NCBI GenBank assembly: GCA_003536545.1
Contig: DPZW01000178.1
Coordinates: 1 to 7,476, forward strand
Source of the DNA: Rhodospirillaceae bacterium
GTDB taxonomy: Bacteria > Pseudomonadota > Alphaproteobacteria > UBA11073
DNA: 7,476 nucleotides
Direction: 5' to 3'
Of this stretch, positions 1-6,444 are shown piece by piece. A program made the position numbers and the translations under genes. The number at the start of each line of letters is the position of its first letter. Within the stretch, counting starts at the first letter, position 1. The notes under the pieces are model-generated. The model did not search any database. It saw only the letters and a list, made by a program, of their open reading frames with translations, and had not been told where the DNA came from.

Positions 1-618
1 CGCCTGTTGATTGAACGGCCGGAAGGTTGCGGCAAATTGCTCACCTACGAAGCTCCAATTGAATATGTCTATGACGCGATTGCCAGTGAACGTTCATTGG
101 TCGCGCAAACTGAAATCCCACGTCATTTACCAACTTTTGCCGCCGGGGTGCGCAACGCGCTGCGCCGCAAACCCAATGTGATTTTGGTAGGCGAGGTGCG
201 CGACCGCGAAACCGTGATGGCGGCGATTGAGGCAGGCCAGACAGGCCACGCCGTTTACGCCACTGTGCATACGACCGGTGTGGCCGCCACCATTCGCCGG
301 ATGATGTCAATGTTTGACAGTGGCGAGCGCATTGAACGCGGCTATGCCCTGATGGAAACCATGCGATTGATCGTAACACAGGCTCTGGTGCCGCGCGTGG
401 GCGGCGGACGGATTGGCATTCGCGAATGGATGATTTTCAACGACGATGTGCGTGAAACCTTGTTGCATATGCATGAAGATCAATGGTCATCGGAATTGAT
501 TAAAATGGTTCCGAAAAACGGTCGCAGCATGGCGCAATCCGCACAAATTGCTTTTGATGCCGGATTAATCGACCAGCGCAATTTGATTTTGTTGAGCAAA
601 TCAACGGGCCATGCTTGA
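1..618 (+). CDS. DotB/TraJ-like type IV secretion ATPase, C-terminal part (5' end outside window)
   Basis: The frame is open from base 1 and ends at TGA 616-618, giving 205 residues. This is the C-terminal RecA-like half of a hexameric secretion ATPase of the PilT/VirB11 superfamily. Visible motifs are the conserved TYEAPIEYVYD segment near residues 15-25, a Walker B region (ILVGEVRD, about residues 61-68) and a His box (TGHAVYATVHT, about 81-91). Walker A must lie upstream of the window. The tail (REWMIFNDDVRETLL, then W, MV, G, M and FDAGLI) resembles DotB of Dot/Icm systems and TraJ of IncI-type conjugation more than PilT or VirB11; this is from memory of the families. Such proteins work at the cytoplasmic base of the secretion channel. 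Full length in the family is about 370 residues, so roughly 165 are missing. The 3' end overlaps the next gene by 8 bases. A pilus-retraction PilT is less likely. Confidence 0.85.
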   Translation, partial: RLLIERPEGCGKLLTYEAPIEYVYDAIASERSLVAQTEIPRHLPTFAAGVRNALRRKPNVILVGEVRDRETVMAAIEAGQTGHAVYATVHTTGVAATIRRMMSMFDSGERIERGYALMETMRLIVTQALVPRVGGGRIGIREWMIFNDDVRETLLHMHEDQWSSELIKMVPKNGRSMAQSAQIAFDAGLIDQRNLILLSKSTGHA

Positions 619-1603
619 TCCTTTGTTACTCCCCGATGCCGTCCATGCTGCGCGCGAAAAACTGCGCCCCTGGATCAATTCCACACCCGTACATCGCTGG
701 TTTACCCTGGAAAAATCCGGCCTGCTGCCTGATGATACGCATGTCTGGATCAAATTAGAGTTATTTCAATTTACCAATACCTTTAAACCGCGCGGTGCAT
801 TGAACGTGATGCTCAACGCCGACGCAGCACAAATTAAAAACGGCATTGTGGCAGCCACCGGCGGCAACCACGGCATTGCCGTTGCCTATGCTGCCAATCG
901 TCTGGGTCATAAGGCGCGCATTTTTATGCCGCACACTGCCTCGCCTTTGCGTCGTCAACGTTGTCTTGATTATGGGGCTGAAGTGATTGGATGCGATAGC
1001 CTGGGCCAGGCCCTGGATCTCGCCGCAGAATTGCAGGCCAAAGAAAATCTGGTTTTTGTGCATCCGTTTGAAGGCCCTTATACCGCGCAAGGCACCGCCA
1101 CCATTGCCGATGAATGGAAACATCAGGCCAAAACAGAACTGGATGCAGTGATTATTGCCGTAGGCGGTGGCGGATTGATTGCCGGCATGGGGAGTTATTT
1201 CAAGCAGGTTTGGCCGGGAATTGAAGTCTACGGCGTTGAGCCCACAGGCGCGCCAACCATCCATACCGCGCTGCAGGCCGGCCATCCCCTGCGGCTGGAA
1301 AATATTCGTACGATTGCAGACAGTCTGTCCGCACCGATTGCAATGCCCTATTCTTTTGCCTTGATCCAGAAATATGTGGATGACATTGTTTTATTGTCTG
1401 ATGATGACATGCGCAAAGGCATGCATTTTTTATTCAATGAAATGAAGCTGGTGGCGGAACCTGCCTGCGCCGCACCCGTTGCTGCATTATTGGGGCCATT
1501 GCGTGGCCGCCTGGCTGGCAAACGTGTGGGCATTCTGGCCTGCGGCTCCAACCTCGATATCGCGGTATTTGCCAAGGAAGTTTTCCAGGCGCAGCTGAGC
1601 TAG
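611..1603 (+). CDS. PLP-dependent threonine/serine dehydratase, short form without ACT domain
   Basis: This 330-residue fold-type II PLP enzyme probably deaminates L-threonine to 2-oxobutanoate and/or L-serine to pyruvate in the cytoplasm. The PLP-binding lysine is K59 in TFKPRGA. The substrate loop is GGNHG (84-88), the phosphate-binding loop is VGGGGL (184-189), and CGSN (311-314) closes the cofactor pocket. TIADSL (about 234-239) and VAEPACAA (281-288) also fit the family. There is no C-terminal ACT regulatory domain, so it resembles catabolic TdcB-type enzymes more than biosynthetic IlvA. Serine racemase or hydroxyaspartate dehydratase cannot be excluded. ATG 611 is the start because an in-frame TGA lies at 593-595 with no other start codon between. 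No clear Shine-Dalgarno sequence is visible, and the start lies inside the end of the secretion ATPase gene, suggesting translational coupling. The stop TAG overlaps the smc stop on the other strand. Confidence 0.9.
   Translation: MLDPLLLPDAVHAAREKLRPWINSTPVHRWFTLEKSGLLPDDTHVWIKLELFQFTNTFKPRGALNVMLNADAAQIKNGIVAATGGNHGIAVAYAANRLGHKARIFMPHTASPLRRQRCLDYGAEVIGCDSLGQALDLAAELQAKENLVFVHPFEGPYTAQGTATIADEWKHQAKTELDAVIIAVGGGGLIAGMGSYFKQVWPGIEVYGVEPTGAPTIHTALQAGHPLRLENIRTIADSLSAPIAMPYSFALIQKYVDDIVLLSDDDMRKGMHFLFNEMKLVAEPACAAPVAALLGPLRGRLAGKRVGILACGSNLDIAVFAKEVFQAQLS
1600..1603. other. Shared palindromic stop CTAG of two convergent genes
   Basis: Bases 1600-1603 read CTAG on both strands. The plus-strand dehydratase ends with TAG at 1601-1603 and smc ends with TAG at 1600-1602 read from the minus strand, so the two coding regions overlap by exactly four bases. 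There is no intergenic room for a terminator, and no hairpin with a T tract is visible at the junction. Confidence 0.95.
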
Positions 1604-4600
1604 GCCGCCTGTTGCTCCACCATTTCAGCGGCAGCGTTCAGATCGACTGATACCAGTTGCGACACACCCGGCTCGCGCATCGTCACGCCATAGAGGCGGT
1701 GCATGCGCGCCATCGTCAGGCGATGATGCGTGATGATTAAAAAGCGTGTGTAATTCGTCTTCGCCATTTCATCGAGTAGCGTGCAAAAACGATCCACGTT
1801 GGCATCATCGAGCGGTGCATCCACCTCGTCCAATACGCAGATCGGTGCAGGATTGGCCTTAAACATCGCGAAGATGAGTGAGAGTGCCGTGAGGGCCTGC
1901 TCACCGCCCGACAGCAGCGACAGGGATTGCAGTTTTTTCCCTGGCGGCTGCGCGACGATTTCAAGGCCGGCTTCAAGCGGATCATCACTGTCCACCAGTT
2001 TTAATTCTGCCGTGCCGCCTGAAAATAAACGTTCAAACAATTCAGTGAAATGTTTCGACACCGTGGTGAAAGCTTCACGCATGCGTTCGCGCGCCTCGCG
2101 GTTCAGATGGCCGATGCCGCCGCGCAATCGCGCAATCGCGCCAATCAATTCATTTTTCTCGGCTGCAACGGTTTCCAGTTGCGCCGCCAATTCCTGCGCT
2201 TCCATATCGGCGCGCAAATTCACAGGGCCAATGGCTTCACGGGAGCGCATCGAGCGTTCCAATTCCGCCTTCACATCATCCGCATCGCGGTCCATTTCAA
2301 TATCGGTGAAGTTGAAATAATCCGACAAATCTTTGGCGCGCACATTGGCAAGTGCCTGTGCCTTTTCATCCAATTCATTTTGGCGATGTTCCGCCAATGC
2401 CATATTGGTGTCGAGCCGCAGGCGCGCTTCACGCGCATTCGCCAGCTGGGCTTCCGCATCTTTTAATGCATGTGTTTTTTCACGGAGAATATTTTCAGAA
2501 TCCTGCAGCGCGTTATTGGCCTGCTGCTGCAGGCCTTCGGCATTTTGCAATTGCTGGAGCAACGCCGTGCGCAATTCACGAATTTCAGCCGGTTTTTGCA
2601 TCAGCTCTGTATGTTCTTTGGCTTGCACTTCGGCGCGTTCACGCAGCTCAGCCAGACGCTGGGATGCACGTTCTGAACGCGTCGCCCATTGCATTTGCTG
2701 TTCAGACATTTCATTGCGGCGCGCAGCGCGGGCATTGGCCTGATATTCAAGGTGGTCATGTGCAACCTGTGCTTCGCGCAGGGCATTAAATGCAGCATCC
2801 AGGGCCTCCCTAGCCGCGGCAGCAGCAGCTTCCAACGTCTCGGCATCCGGCAAAGATGATAAAATTTCTGTGGCGCGTGTGAGTTCGCTTTGTGCCTCTG
2901 TTTGCGCATCAGTATTTTTACGCGCCAATTCGCGCAGCATGGCCTGTTCCTGGCGGGCAGAGCTTTGCGCCTCGCGCGCAGCGGTCACCGCAGTCTGGCA
3001 TTCCTCCAGGCGTTTTTGCGCAGCCTGGAATTCAGATTGCGCGCGGCGCAGTGATGCATCAATTTCAGCAAATGTATTTTCCGCACTCGCGCGCGCAGCA
3101 GCAGCTGCATCCAGTACAGATTTTTGTTCAGTCGCAATAACCAATAATTCTTTCGCGCGGTTGCGCTGTTGCATGCGTCGCGCTGATGCTGTCATCGTAC
3201 CGGCCTGAACGCAGTAACCATCCCAACGCCACAACGCACCATCTGCCGTCACAATTTTCTGGCCTGGCTGTAATTGATCAGCCAAACGCGCTGCTGTTTC
3301 CGTATCCGGCGCAACGCCGACATATTGCAAAACGCGCAGTAATTCACGCGGAGCATCCATTTTGGATGCCAGTGATGGCAGGCCGCCGGGCAAGACAGGC
3401 GCGTTCAATTCCGGCAGACTCATCCAGTAACTGGCATGATTCTTATCCAGGCTCGCGCGCGCGGCCTCGCCAAGAGCCGCCGCTAATGCGGTTTCAAAGC
3501 CGGTGGGCACAGATAATTGCTCAATCACCGCTTCGTCGTGATCGTGATCAGATGACATGAGCTTTTCAAGTGCGGATAACTCACCCTGCACAATGGCCTG
3601 GCGTTCGCGGGATTTGCTTTCCTCTGCGCGCGCATCGACCAAAGATTTTTCGGCTTCACTGCGCAATTCTGTTTGGCGGTCCACATGTGCCTGCGCCGCA
3701 TCACGCGCGCTGCGGGCCTCTGCATGTGCGGCTTCGGCGGCAATCAATGCCTGATCGTTATCAAGGGTTTGCGCCAAGTTTTCCAGGCGTGTTTCAATAG
3801 CGGATGCCTCGGTTTGCAAATTCTGCAGGCGCGTTTCACTTTGTGATTTCAGGCGGGATGCATTCTGGCGTTGGCTTTCTGTTTCCAATACTGCCTGACG
3901 GCGCGCGTCAAATTCTGTAGATGCGGCCTTATGCGCCGTGGTTGCATCTGACAGCGTAGCCGCAGCCGCAGCCACTGTTTCCGCATTATTTTGATCCGCA
4001 ATGTTGATCTGGTCAATTTCACTTTGCAATTGCGCAGAGGTTTCATCCGCCTCTTTTTGCTCTTGCTCCTGGTGCTGGATATCGCTCTGGGTTTCGTTTT
4101 GTGCCACAGCCACCTGCATCAAACGCTGGGCAGCACGGGATTCCTCAGTCGCCAGATTCTCGTCTTCAATCTTCAGGCGTTGCAATGCTGCACCGGTGCG
4201 CACCGCTTCTTCGCGCAAGGCTGGCATATTGGCTGCTGCTTGCGCTTCGGCCGTTGCGGCCTGTGTAACCACCACAGTCGCTTCGGCAATTTTTTGATCC
4301 GCCGCATTTTGTGCGGAAGTTGCATTTTGCCATTCGGATAAAATCCGCAAATATTCCTGACGCAAATAGAGGCCGTCCAGGCGTTGGATCTTTTCTGATA
4401 ATTCGCGGTAACGCACAGCCTGGCGCGATTGTTTTTTCAGTGCCGCCAATTGGGTTTCCAGACCACCCACCACATCATCGACGCGCGTCAGGTTGGCCTC
4501 GGCGGCCTGTAATTTTAATTCCGCTTCGCGGCGACGTGCGCGCAAGCCGGATACGCCCGCAGCTTCTTCCAAAATCTGGCGACGCTCCTGCGGTTTGGCA

Positions 4601-5061
4601 TTCACAATCGCAGCCACTCGGCCCTGTGAGATCATGGATGCACTTGATGCGCCCGCAGCCACATCCATCAATAAAGTTTGAATGTCTTTTGCACGCACGG
4701 GTTTGCTGTTCAGGGTGTAATCACTGCCTGCGCCACGCTCAATACGGCGGCGAATTTCGATAATATCCGCATCGTTAAATTGCGGCGGCGCGGTGCGCGC
4801 GGTATTGTCCAGAATTAATTTTACTTCGGCGATGTTGCGTGCAGGGCGCGAGCGCGTGCCGGCAAAAATCACATCATCCATCCCGCCGCCGCGCAGACGT
4901 TTGGCAGAAGTCTCACCCATCACCCAGCGCAAAGCCTCCACCGTGTTGGATTTGCCGCAGCCATTGGGACCCACAATCCCGGTGAGGCCCGGCGGGATAT
5001 CCACATCCGTATTATCAACAAAGGATTTAAAGCCGGAAAGGGAGAGTTTGGTCAGCTGCAT
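1600..5061 (-). CDS. smc: Chromosome partition/condensin ATPase SMC
   Basis: SMC dimerises, binds DNA with ScpA/ScpB and organises and segregates the chromosome. The 1153 residues match the usual bacterial length of about 1150-1190. The N-terminal head has Walker A GPNGCGKSN (31-39) and a Q-loop-type ISQGRVAAI segment (144-152). Two long Ala/Gln/Glu/Arg-rich coiled-coil arms run at about 175-510 and 640-1000. They flank a hinge at about 515-635 of the alphaproteobacterial type. REAIGPVNLRA (941-951) precedes the C-terminal head, which carries the signature LSGGEQ (1050-1055), Walker B ICVLDEVD (1074-1081) and an ITHH switch histidine region (1110-1113). All catalytic motifs look intact. ATG 5061 begins the canonical MQLTKLSLSGFKSF start, so the start is secure although no Shine-Dalgarno sequence is seen. 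It is the last gene of the dciA-dsbA-smc cluster, 60 bases after the dsbA-like gene. Confidence 0.98.
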   Translation of the reverse strand: MQLTKLSLSGFKSFVDNTDVDIPPGLTGIVGPNGCGKSNTVEALRWVMGETSAKRLRGGGMDDVIFAGTRSRPARNIAEVKLILDNTARTAPPQFNDADIIEIRRRIERGAGSDYTLNSKPVRAKDIQTLLMDVAAGASSASMISQGRVAAIVNAKPQERRQILEEAAGVSGLRARRREAELKLQAAEANLTRVDDVVGGLETQLAALKKQSRQAVRYRELSEKIQRLDGLYLRQEYLRILSEWQNATSAQNAADQKIAEATVVVTQAATAEAQAAANMPALREEAVRTGAALQRLKIEDENLATEESRAAQRLMQVAVAQNETQSDIQHQEQEQKEADETSAQLQSEIDQINIADQNNAETVAAAAATLSDATTAHKAASTEFDARRQAVLETESQRQNASRLKSQSETRLQNLQTEASAIETRLENLAQTLDNDQALIAAEAAHAEARSARDAAQAHVDRQTELRSEAEKSLVDARAEESKSRERQAIVQGELSALEKLMSSDHDHDEAVIEQLSVPTGFETALAAALGEAARASLDKNHASYWMSLPELNAPVLPGGLPSLASKMDAPRELLRVLQYVGVAPDTETAARLADQLQPGQKIVTADGALWRWDGYCVQAGTMTASARRMQQRNRAKELLVIATEQKSVLDAAAAARASAENTFAEIDASLRRAQSEFQAAQKRLEECQTAVTAAREAQSSARQEQAMLRELARKNTDAQTEAQSELTRATEILSSLPDAETLEAAAAAAREALDAAFNALREAQVAHDHLEYQANARAARRNEMSEQQMQWATRSERASQRLAELRERAEVQAKEHTELMQKPAEIRELRTALLQQLQNAEGLQQQANNALQDSENILREKTHALKDAEAQLANAREARLRLDTNMALAEHRQNELDEKAQALANVRAKDLSDYFNFTDIEMDRDADDVKAELERSMRSREAIGPVNLRADMEAQELAAQLETVAAEKNELIGAIARLRGGIGHLNREARERMREAFTTVSKHFTELFERLFSGGTAELKLVDSDDPLEAGLEIVAQPPGKKLQSLSLLSGGEQALTALSLIFAMFKANPAPICVLDEVDAPLDDANVDRFCTLLDEMAKTNYTRFLIITHHRLTMARMHRLYGVTMREPGVSQLVSVDLNAAAEMVEQQAA
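3157..3519 (-). other. Diverged SMC hinge domain (coding sub-region)
   Basis: This segment encodes about residues 515-635 of SMC, between the two coiled-coil arms, where the dimerisation hinge sits. It starts with FETALAAALGEA, continues through YWMSLPELNAP, and ends with GQKIVTADGALWRWDGY followed by SARRMQQRNR. I recall this ADGxLWRWDG pattern from alphaproteobacterial SMCs; the textbook glycine-rich hinge motif of Bacillus SMC is not obvious. A short acidic-histidine stretch, SSDHDHDEA (503-511), lies just before it. Confidence 0.7.
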
Positions 5062-5066
5062 ATAGA

Positions 5067-5095
5067 AGAATCTCTGGCGGTTAAAATTATGTCAA
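5067..5095 (-). promoter_or_regulatory. Candidate promoter directly upstream of smc
   Basis: Read on the minus strand, a perfect -35 TTGACA (5095-5090) is followed 17 bases later by GATTCT (5072-5067), a weak -10 matching TATAAT at three of six positions. The smc ATG comes 5 bases after it, so transcription would start at or next to the ATG, giving a leaderless or nearly leaderless message. The -10-like box contains GATTC, a GANTC site that CcrM could methylate. An alternative extended -10, TGACATAAT, overlaps the -35 but has no good -35 of its own. smc may instead be read only from the upstream genes. Confidence 0.35.
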
Positions 5096-5121
5096 AATAT
5101 AGCGATTTTGGCGGTCTGAAG

Positions 5122-5739
5122 CTACATTTTATTGATAATATTGGACATTTGCTCAAAACTTTGGGTGCCAGAGAGCTTCGCCGTGCCCTTGTTAAAGATA
5201 AAGGTAGGCGTTGATTCTACCTTGAGCTTTTTATCCGCATGAACGCGGGCCTTGAGGATTTCATCGCGTTTGGCCGTATCTGCCAGGCAGGCCTTCAGGG
5301 TCTTTTCAGGCAAGCCCAGCATGGCGGCATAACCCAGAAATTTGGTCTGATATTTGGGATCGCGCGCCCAGTTTTCCTGATCATCATAAAGTAATTTCAC
5401 CACATCCCATGCCTGATCTGCGGGAACACAATGAACGAATAAAGCTGCATCGACTGATGCTTTATCCAGCGGGAAGTGGTGGAAGATAATCCGCACCCGG
5501 CCGCTGTCGATGAAAGTTGCTTTGAGCTGCGGCAAAGTATTCTTGTGAAAATCCTGGCAGTGCGGACAGCCCAGCGACGCATATTCATCAATTACCACAG
5601 GTGCATCCGCGCGGCCCATTGAAAGCGTAATCACGGATTTCTTTTCTGCTTTCTTTTCCGTCTTTTCAGCGGTTTCCGCCGCATAAAGCGGTGCCGTTAA
5701 AAAGAAACTTGTAAGCGCGAGAAGGAGGATTTTTTTCAT
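5122..5739 (-). CDS. Secreted DsbA-family thiol-disulfide oxidoreductase
   Basis: This 205-residue thioredoxin-fold protein likely acts in the periplasm. Residues 1-20 form a typical signal peptide: MKK, then a hydrophobic core, then a cleavage site near LYA|AE. A charged linker of Glu/Lys repeats (about 21-35, with EKTEKKAEKK) follows. The redox centre is CPHC in ASLGCPHCQDF (about 54-64), the same dipeptide as E. coli DsbA. The cis-proline loop appears as VESTPTFIFN (about 174-183). A further Cys pair (in HCVP and KACLAD) lies in the helical insertion. It belongs to the DsbA-like group often found next to smc in Alphaproteobacteria and may be an oxidase or an isomerase/reductase; the sequence does not decide. 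The start ATG at 5737-5739 has AGGG 7 bases upstream. It lies 54 bases after dciA and 60 bases before smc on the same strand. Confidence 0.92.
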   Translation of the reverse strand: MKKILLLALTSFFLTAPLYAAETAEKTEKKAEKKSVITLSMGRADAPVVIDEYASLGCPHCQDFHKNTLPQLKATFIDSGRVRIIFHHFPLDKASVDAALFVHCVPADQAWDVVKLLYDDQENWARDPKYQTKFLGYAAMLGLPEKTLKACLADTAKRDEILKARVHADKKLKVESTPTFIFNKGTAKLSGTQSFEQMSNIINKM

Positions 5740-5746
5740 GCACAGA

Positions 5747-5750
5747 CCCT
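5747..5750 (-). promoter_or_regulatory. Shine-Dalgarno site of the dsbA-like gene
   Basis: Read on the minus strand, AGGG sits 7 bases before the ATG at 5739, a normal ribosome-binding distance. It is the only clear Shine-Dalgarno sequence in the dciA-dsbA-smc cluster, and it fixes this start at the beginning of the signal peptide. Confidence 0.55.
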
Positions 5751-5759
5751 AGAAAAATT

Positions 5760-5790
5760 AAACGTGGAAAGCAACGCCTTCCCCCCGTTT
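5760..5790 (-). terminator. Hairpin between dciA and the dsbA-like gene (weak terminator or attenuator)
   Basis: On the minus strand GGAAGGC (5782-5776), loop GTT and GCTTTCC (5772-5766) form a 7-bp stem with one G-T pair. An outer AAACG/CGTTT pairing (5790-5786 with 5764-5760) extends it across an asymmetric bulge of three bases against one. The following bases are T-rich (AATTTTTCT). The stem begins 4 bases after the dciA stop. The loop is tight and the T run is interrupted, so it may reduce readthrough rather than end transcription, or be an mRNA stability element. It also has a T run on the plus side. Confidence 0.35.
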
Positions 5791-5793
5791 TTT

Positions 5794-6348
5794 CTAAGCC
5801 GCCGATGAAACAGCACGACACAGGGATTCCAGGCGTGCGCGCAATTCAGGATCCTTGATATCGCTGTAGATCTGGCAAACTTCTTCGGGTACCGGCGTTT
5901 TATCGCGCACAATGGGTGCCTGCAGGGTATTTGCCTGCCCCGCACCGCCGCGGAAAGAACCGGTGACAACTTTATATTCCGATGATGGCAGCTGTGTGTG
6001 ATCCAGACGGATTTCCGCAATCGCCTTATAGCCGACAAAAGAATTCACGCGCTCCAGCAGCAAGGGAATTTGATAGGATAATTCAAGAGCATTCGCGCTG
6101 TTGGTGGCCAGATGCAAGGTGGCGTTGGCATTCTTGCCTTTGGGAAAATTCATCGCGGTGGGCAAGCATTTTTTGGCAAGTTCCGGCCCGACAACCTGCG
6201 GCCAATGCGATAAAAGCTGAGCAAAATTTTGCCCGGCCTTCCCGAGGGCATTTTGGGTAATGGCACGAATAGTTTTGGATACGGCGACCGGGGCGGATAC
6301 CCCTGAACGACCTGATTTTTTATCTGAAATATCTTTTTGAATAGGCAT
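5794..6348 (-). CDS. dciA: DUF721/DciA-family protein (predicted replicative helicase loader)
   Basis: The product is 184 residues from ATG 6348. The DUF721 core spans about residues 25-118: LLSHWPQVVGPELAKKCLPTA (45-65), then a strand region ATLHLATNSANALELS (76-91), then LLLERVNSFVGYKAIAEIRL (96-115), the pattern seen in alphaproteobacterial DUF721 proteins. The family includes DciA, which loads the replicative DNA helicase DnaB in bacteria lacking DnaC/DnaI; function here rests on family membership. The N-terminus is basic and polar, and the C-terminal 65 residues look flexible, ending in a short helix (PELRARLESLCRAV). A GTG at 6390 would add 14 residues but would run through the putative promoter, so ATG 6348 is preferred. 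No Shine-Dalgarno sequence precedes it. It heads the dciA-dsbA-smc cluster. Confidence 0.85.
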   Translation of the reverse strand: MPIQKDISDKKSGRSGVSAPVAVSKTIRAITQNALGKAGQNFAQLLSHWPQVVGPELAKKCLPTAMNFPKGKNANATLHLATNSANALELSYQIPLLLERVNSFVGYKAIAEIRLDHTQLPSSEYKVVTGSFRGGAGQANTLQAPIVRDKTPVPEEVCQIYSDIKDPELRARLESLCRAVSSAA

Positions 6349-6353
6349 ATTTA

Positions 6354-6382
6354 TATATAACGCGATTTTTTGTGCGCCGCAA
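6354..6382 (-). promoter_or_regulatory. Candidate promoter of the dciA-dsbA-smc cluster
   Basis: On the minus strand TTGCGG (6382-6377) and TATATA (6359-6354) are separated by 17 bases. The -10 is strong and lies inside a perfect 10-base palindrome, TTATATATAA (6351-6360); the -35 matches only TTG. The ATG at 6348 begins 5 bases after the -10, so the transcript should begin at the start codon. No Shine-Dalgarno sequence is present, consistent with leaderless translation. Confidence 0.5.
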
Positions 6383-6432
6383 GATTGCACTGCACAAAAG
6401 AGAAAATTCCGCCCTCCGCTGAAGAATTGCTG

Positions 6433-6438
6433 TATTCT
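6433..6438 (+). promoter_or_regulatory. Possible -10 box of rnhB
   Basis: TATTCT matches TATAAT at four of six positions and ends 6 bases before the rnhB ATG at 6445. No convincing -35 is present at 16-18 bases upstream (GC-rich CGCCCT there). No Shine-Dalgarno sequence lies close to the ATG. It would be the divergent partner of the dciA promoter in the 96-base gap 6349-6444. Confidence 0.25.
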
Positions 6439-6444
6439 GTGTAC

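Noticed and set aside
761..1285. Minus-strand open frame of 174 codons inside the dehydratase gene
   Set aside because: It is antisense to the PLP-binding core, whose motifs are clearly real. The antisense product shows no recognisable motif.
1587..1610. Inverted repeat AGGCG...CGCCT across the convergent stop codons as a bidirectional terminator
   Set aside because: Only 5 bp can pair around a long loop and there is no T run on either side.
2120..2142. Short tandem CGCAATCG repeat inside smc
   Set aside because: Two copies only, in frame within a coding region that reads as an ordinary SMC arm (RLRGG context). No sign of a repeat element.
1781..2320. Long plus-strand open frame of 179 codons inside smc
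   Set aside because: It lies fully antisense to a conserved SMC head and coil region, is Ser/Ala/Arg-rich with low-complexity character, and matches no family I know. Open antisense frames are common opposite Ala/Glu-rich coding DNA.
6370..6390. Extended starts for rnhB (TTG 6370) and dciA (GTG 6390), which would make the two genes overlap
   Set aside because: The extra residues resemble neither family, both use rarer start codons, and the extensions would cover the apparent promoter elements. ATG 6445 and ATG 6348 fit the conserved domains better.
5122..6444. Search for mutY next to dciA, as remembered from other Alphaproteobacteria
   Set aside because: No MutY-like helix-hairpin-helix or iron-sulfur cysteine pattern is present. 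The neighbour of dciA here is divergent rnhB.
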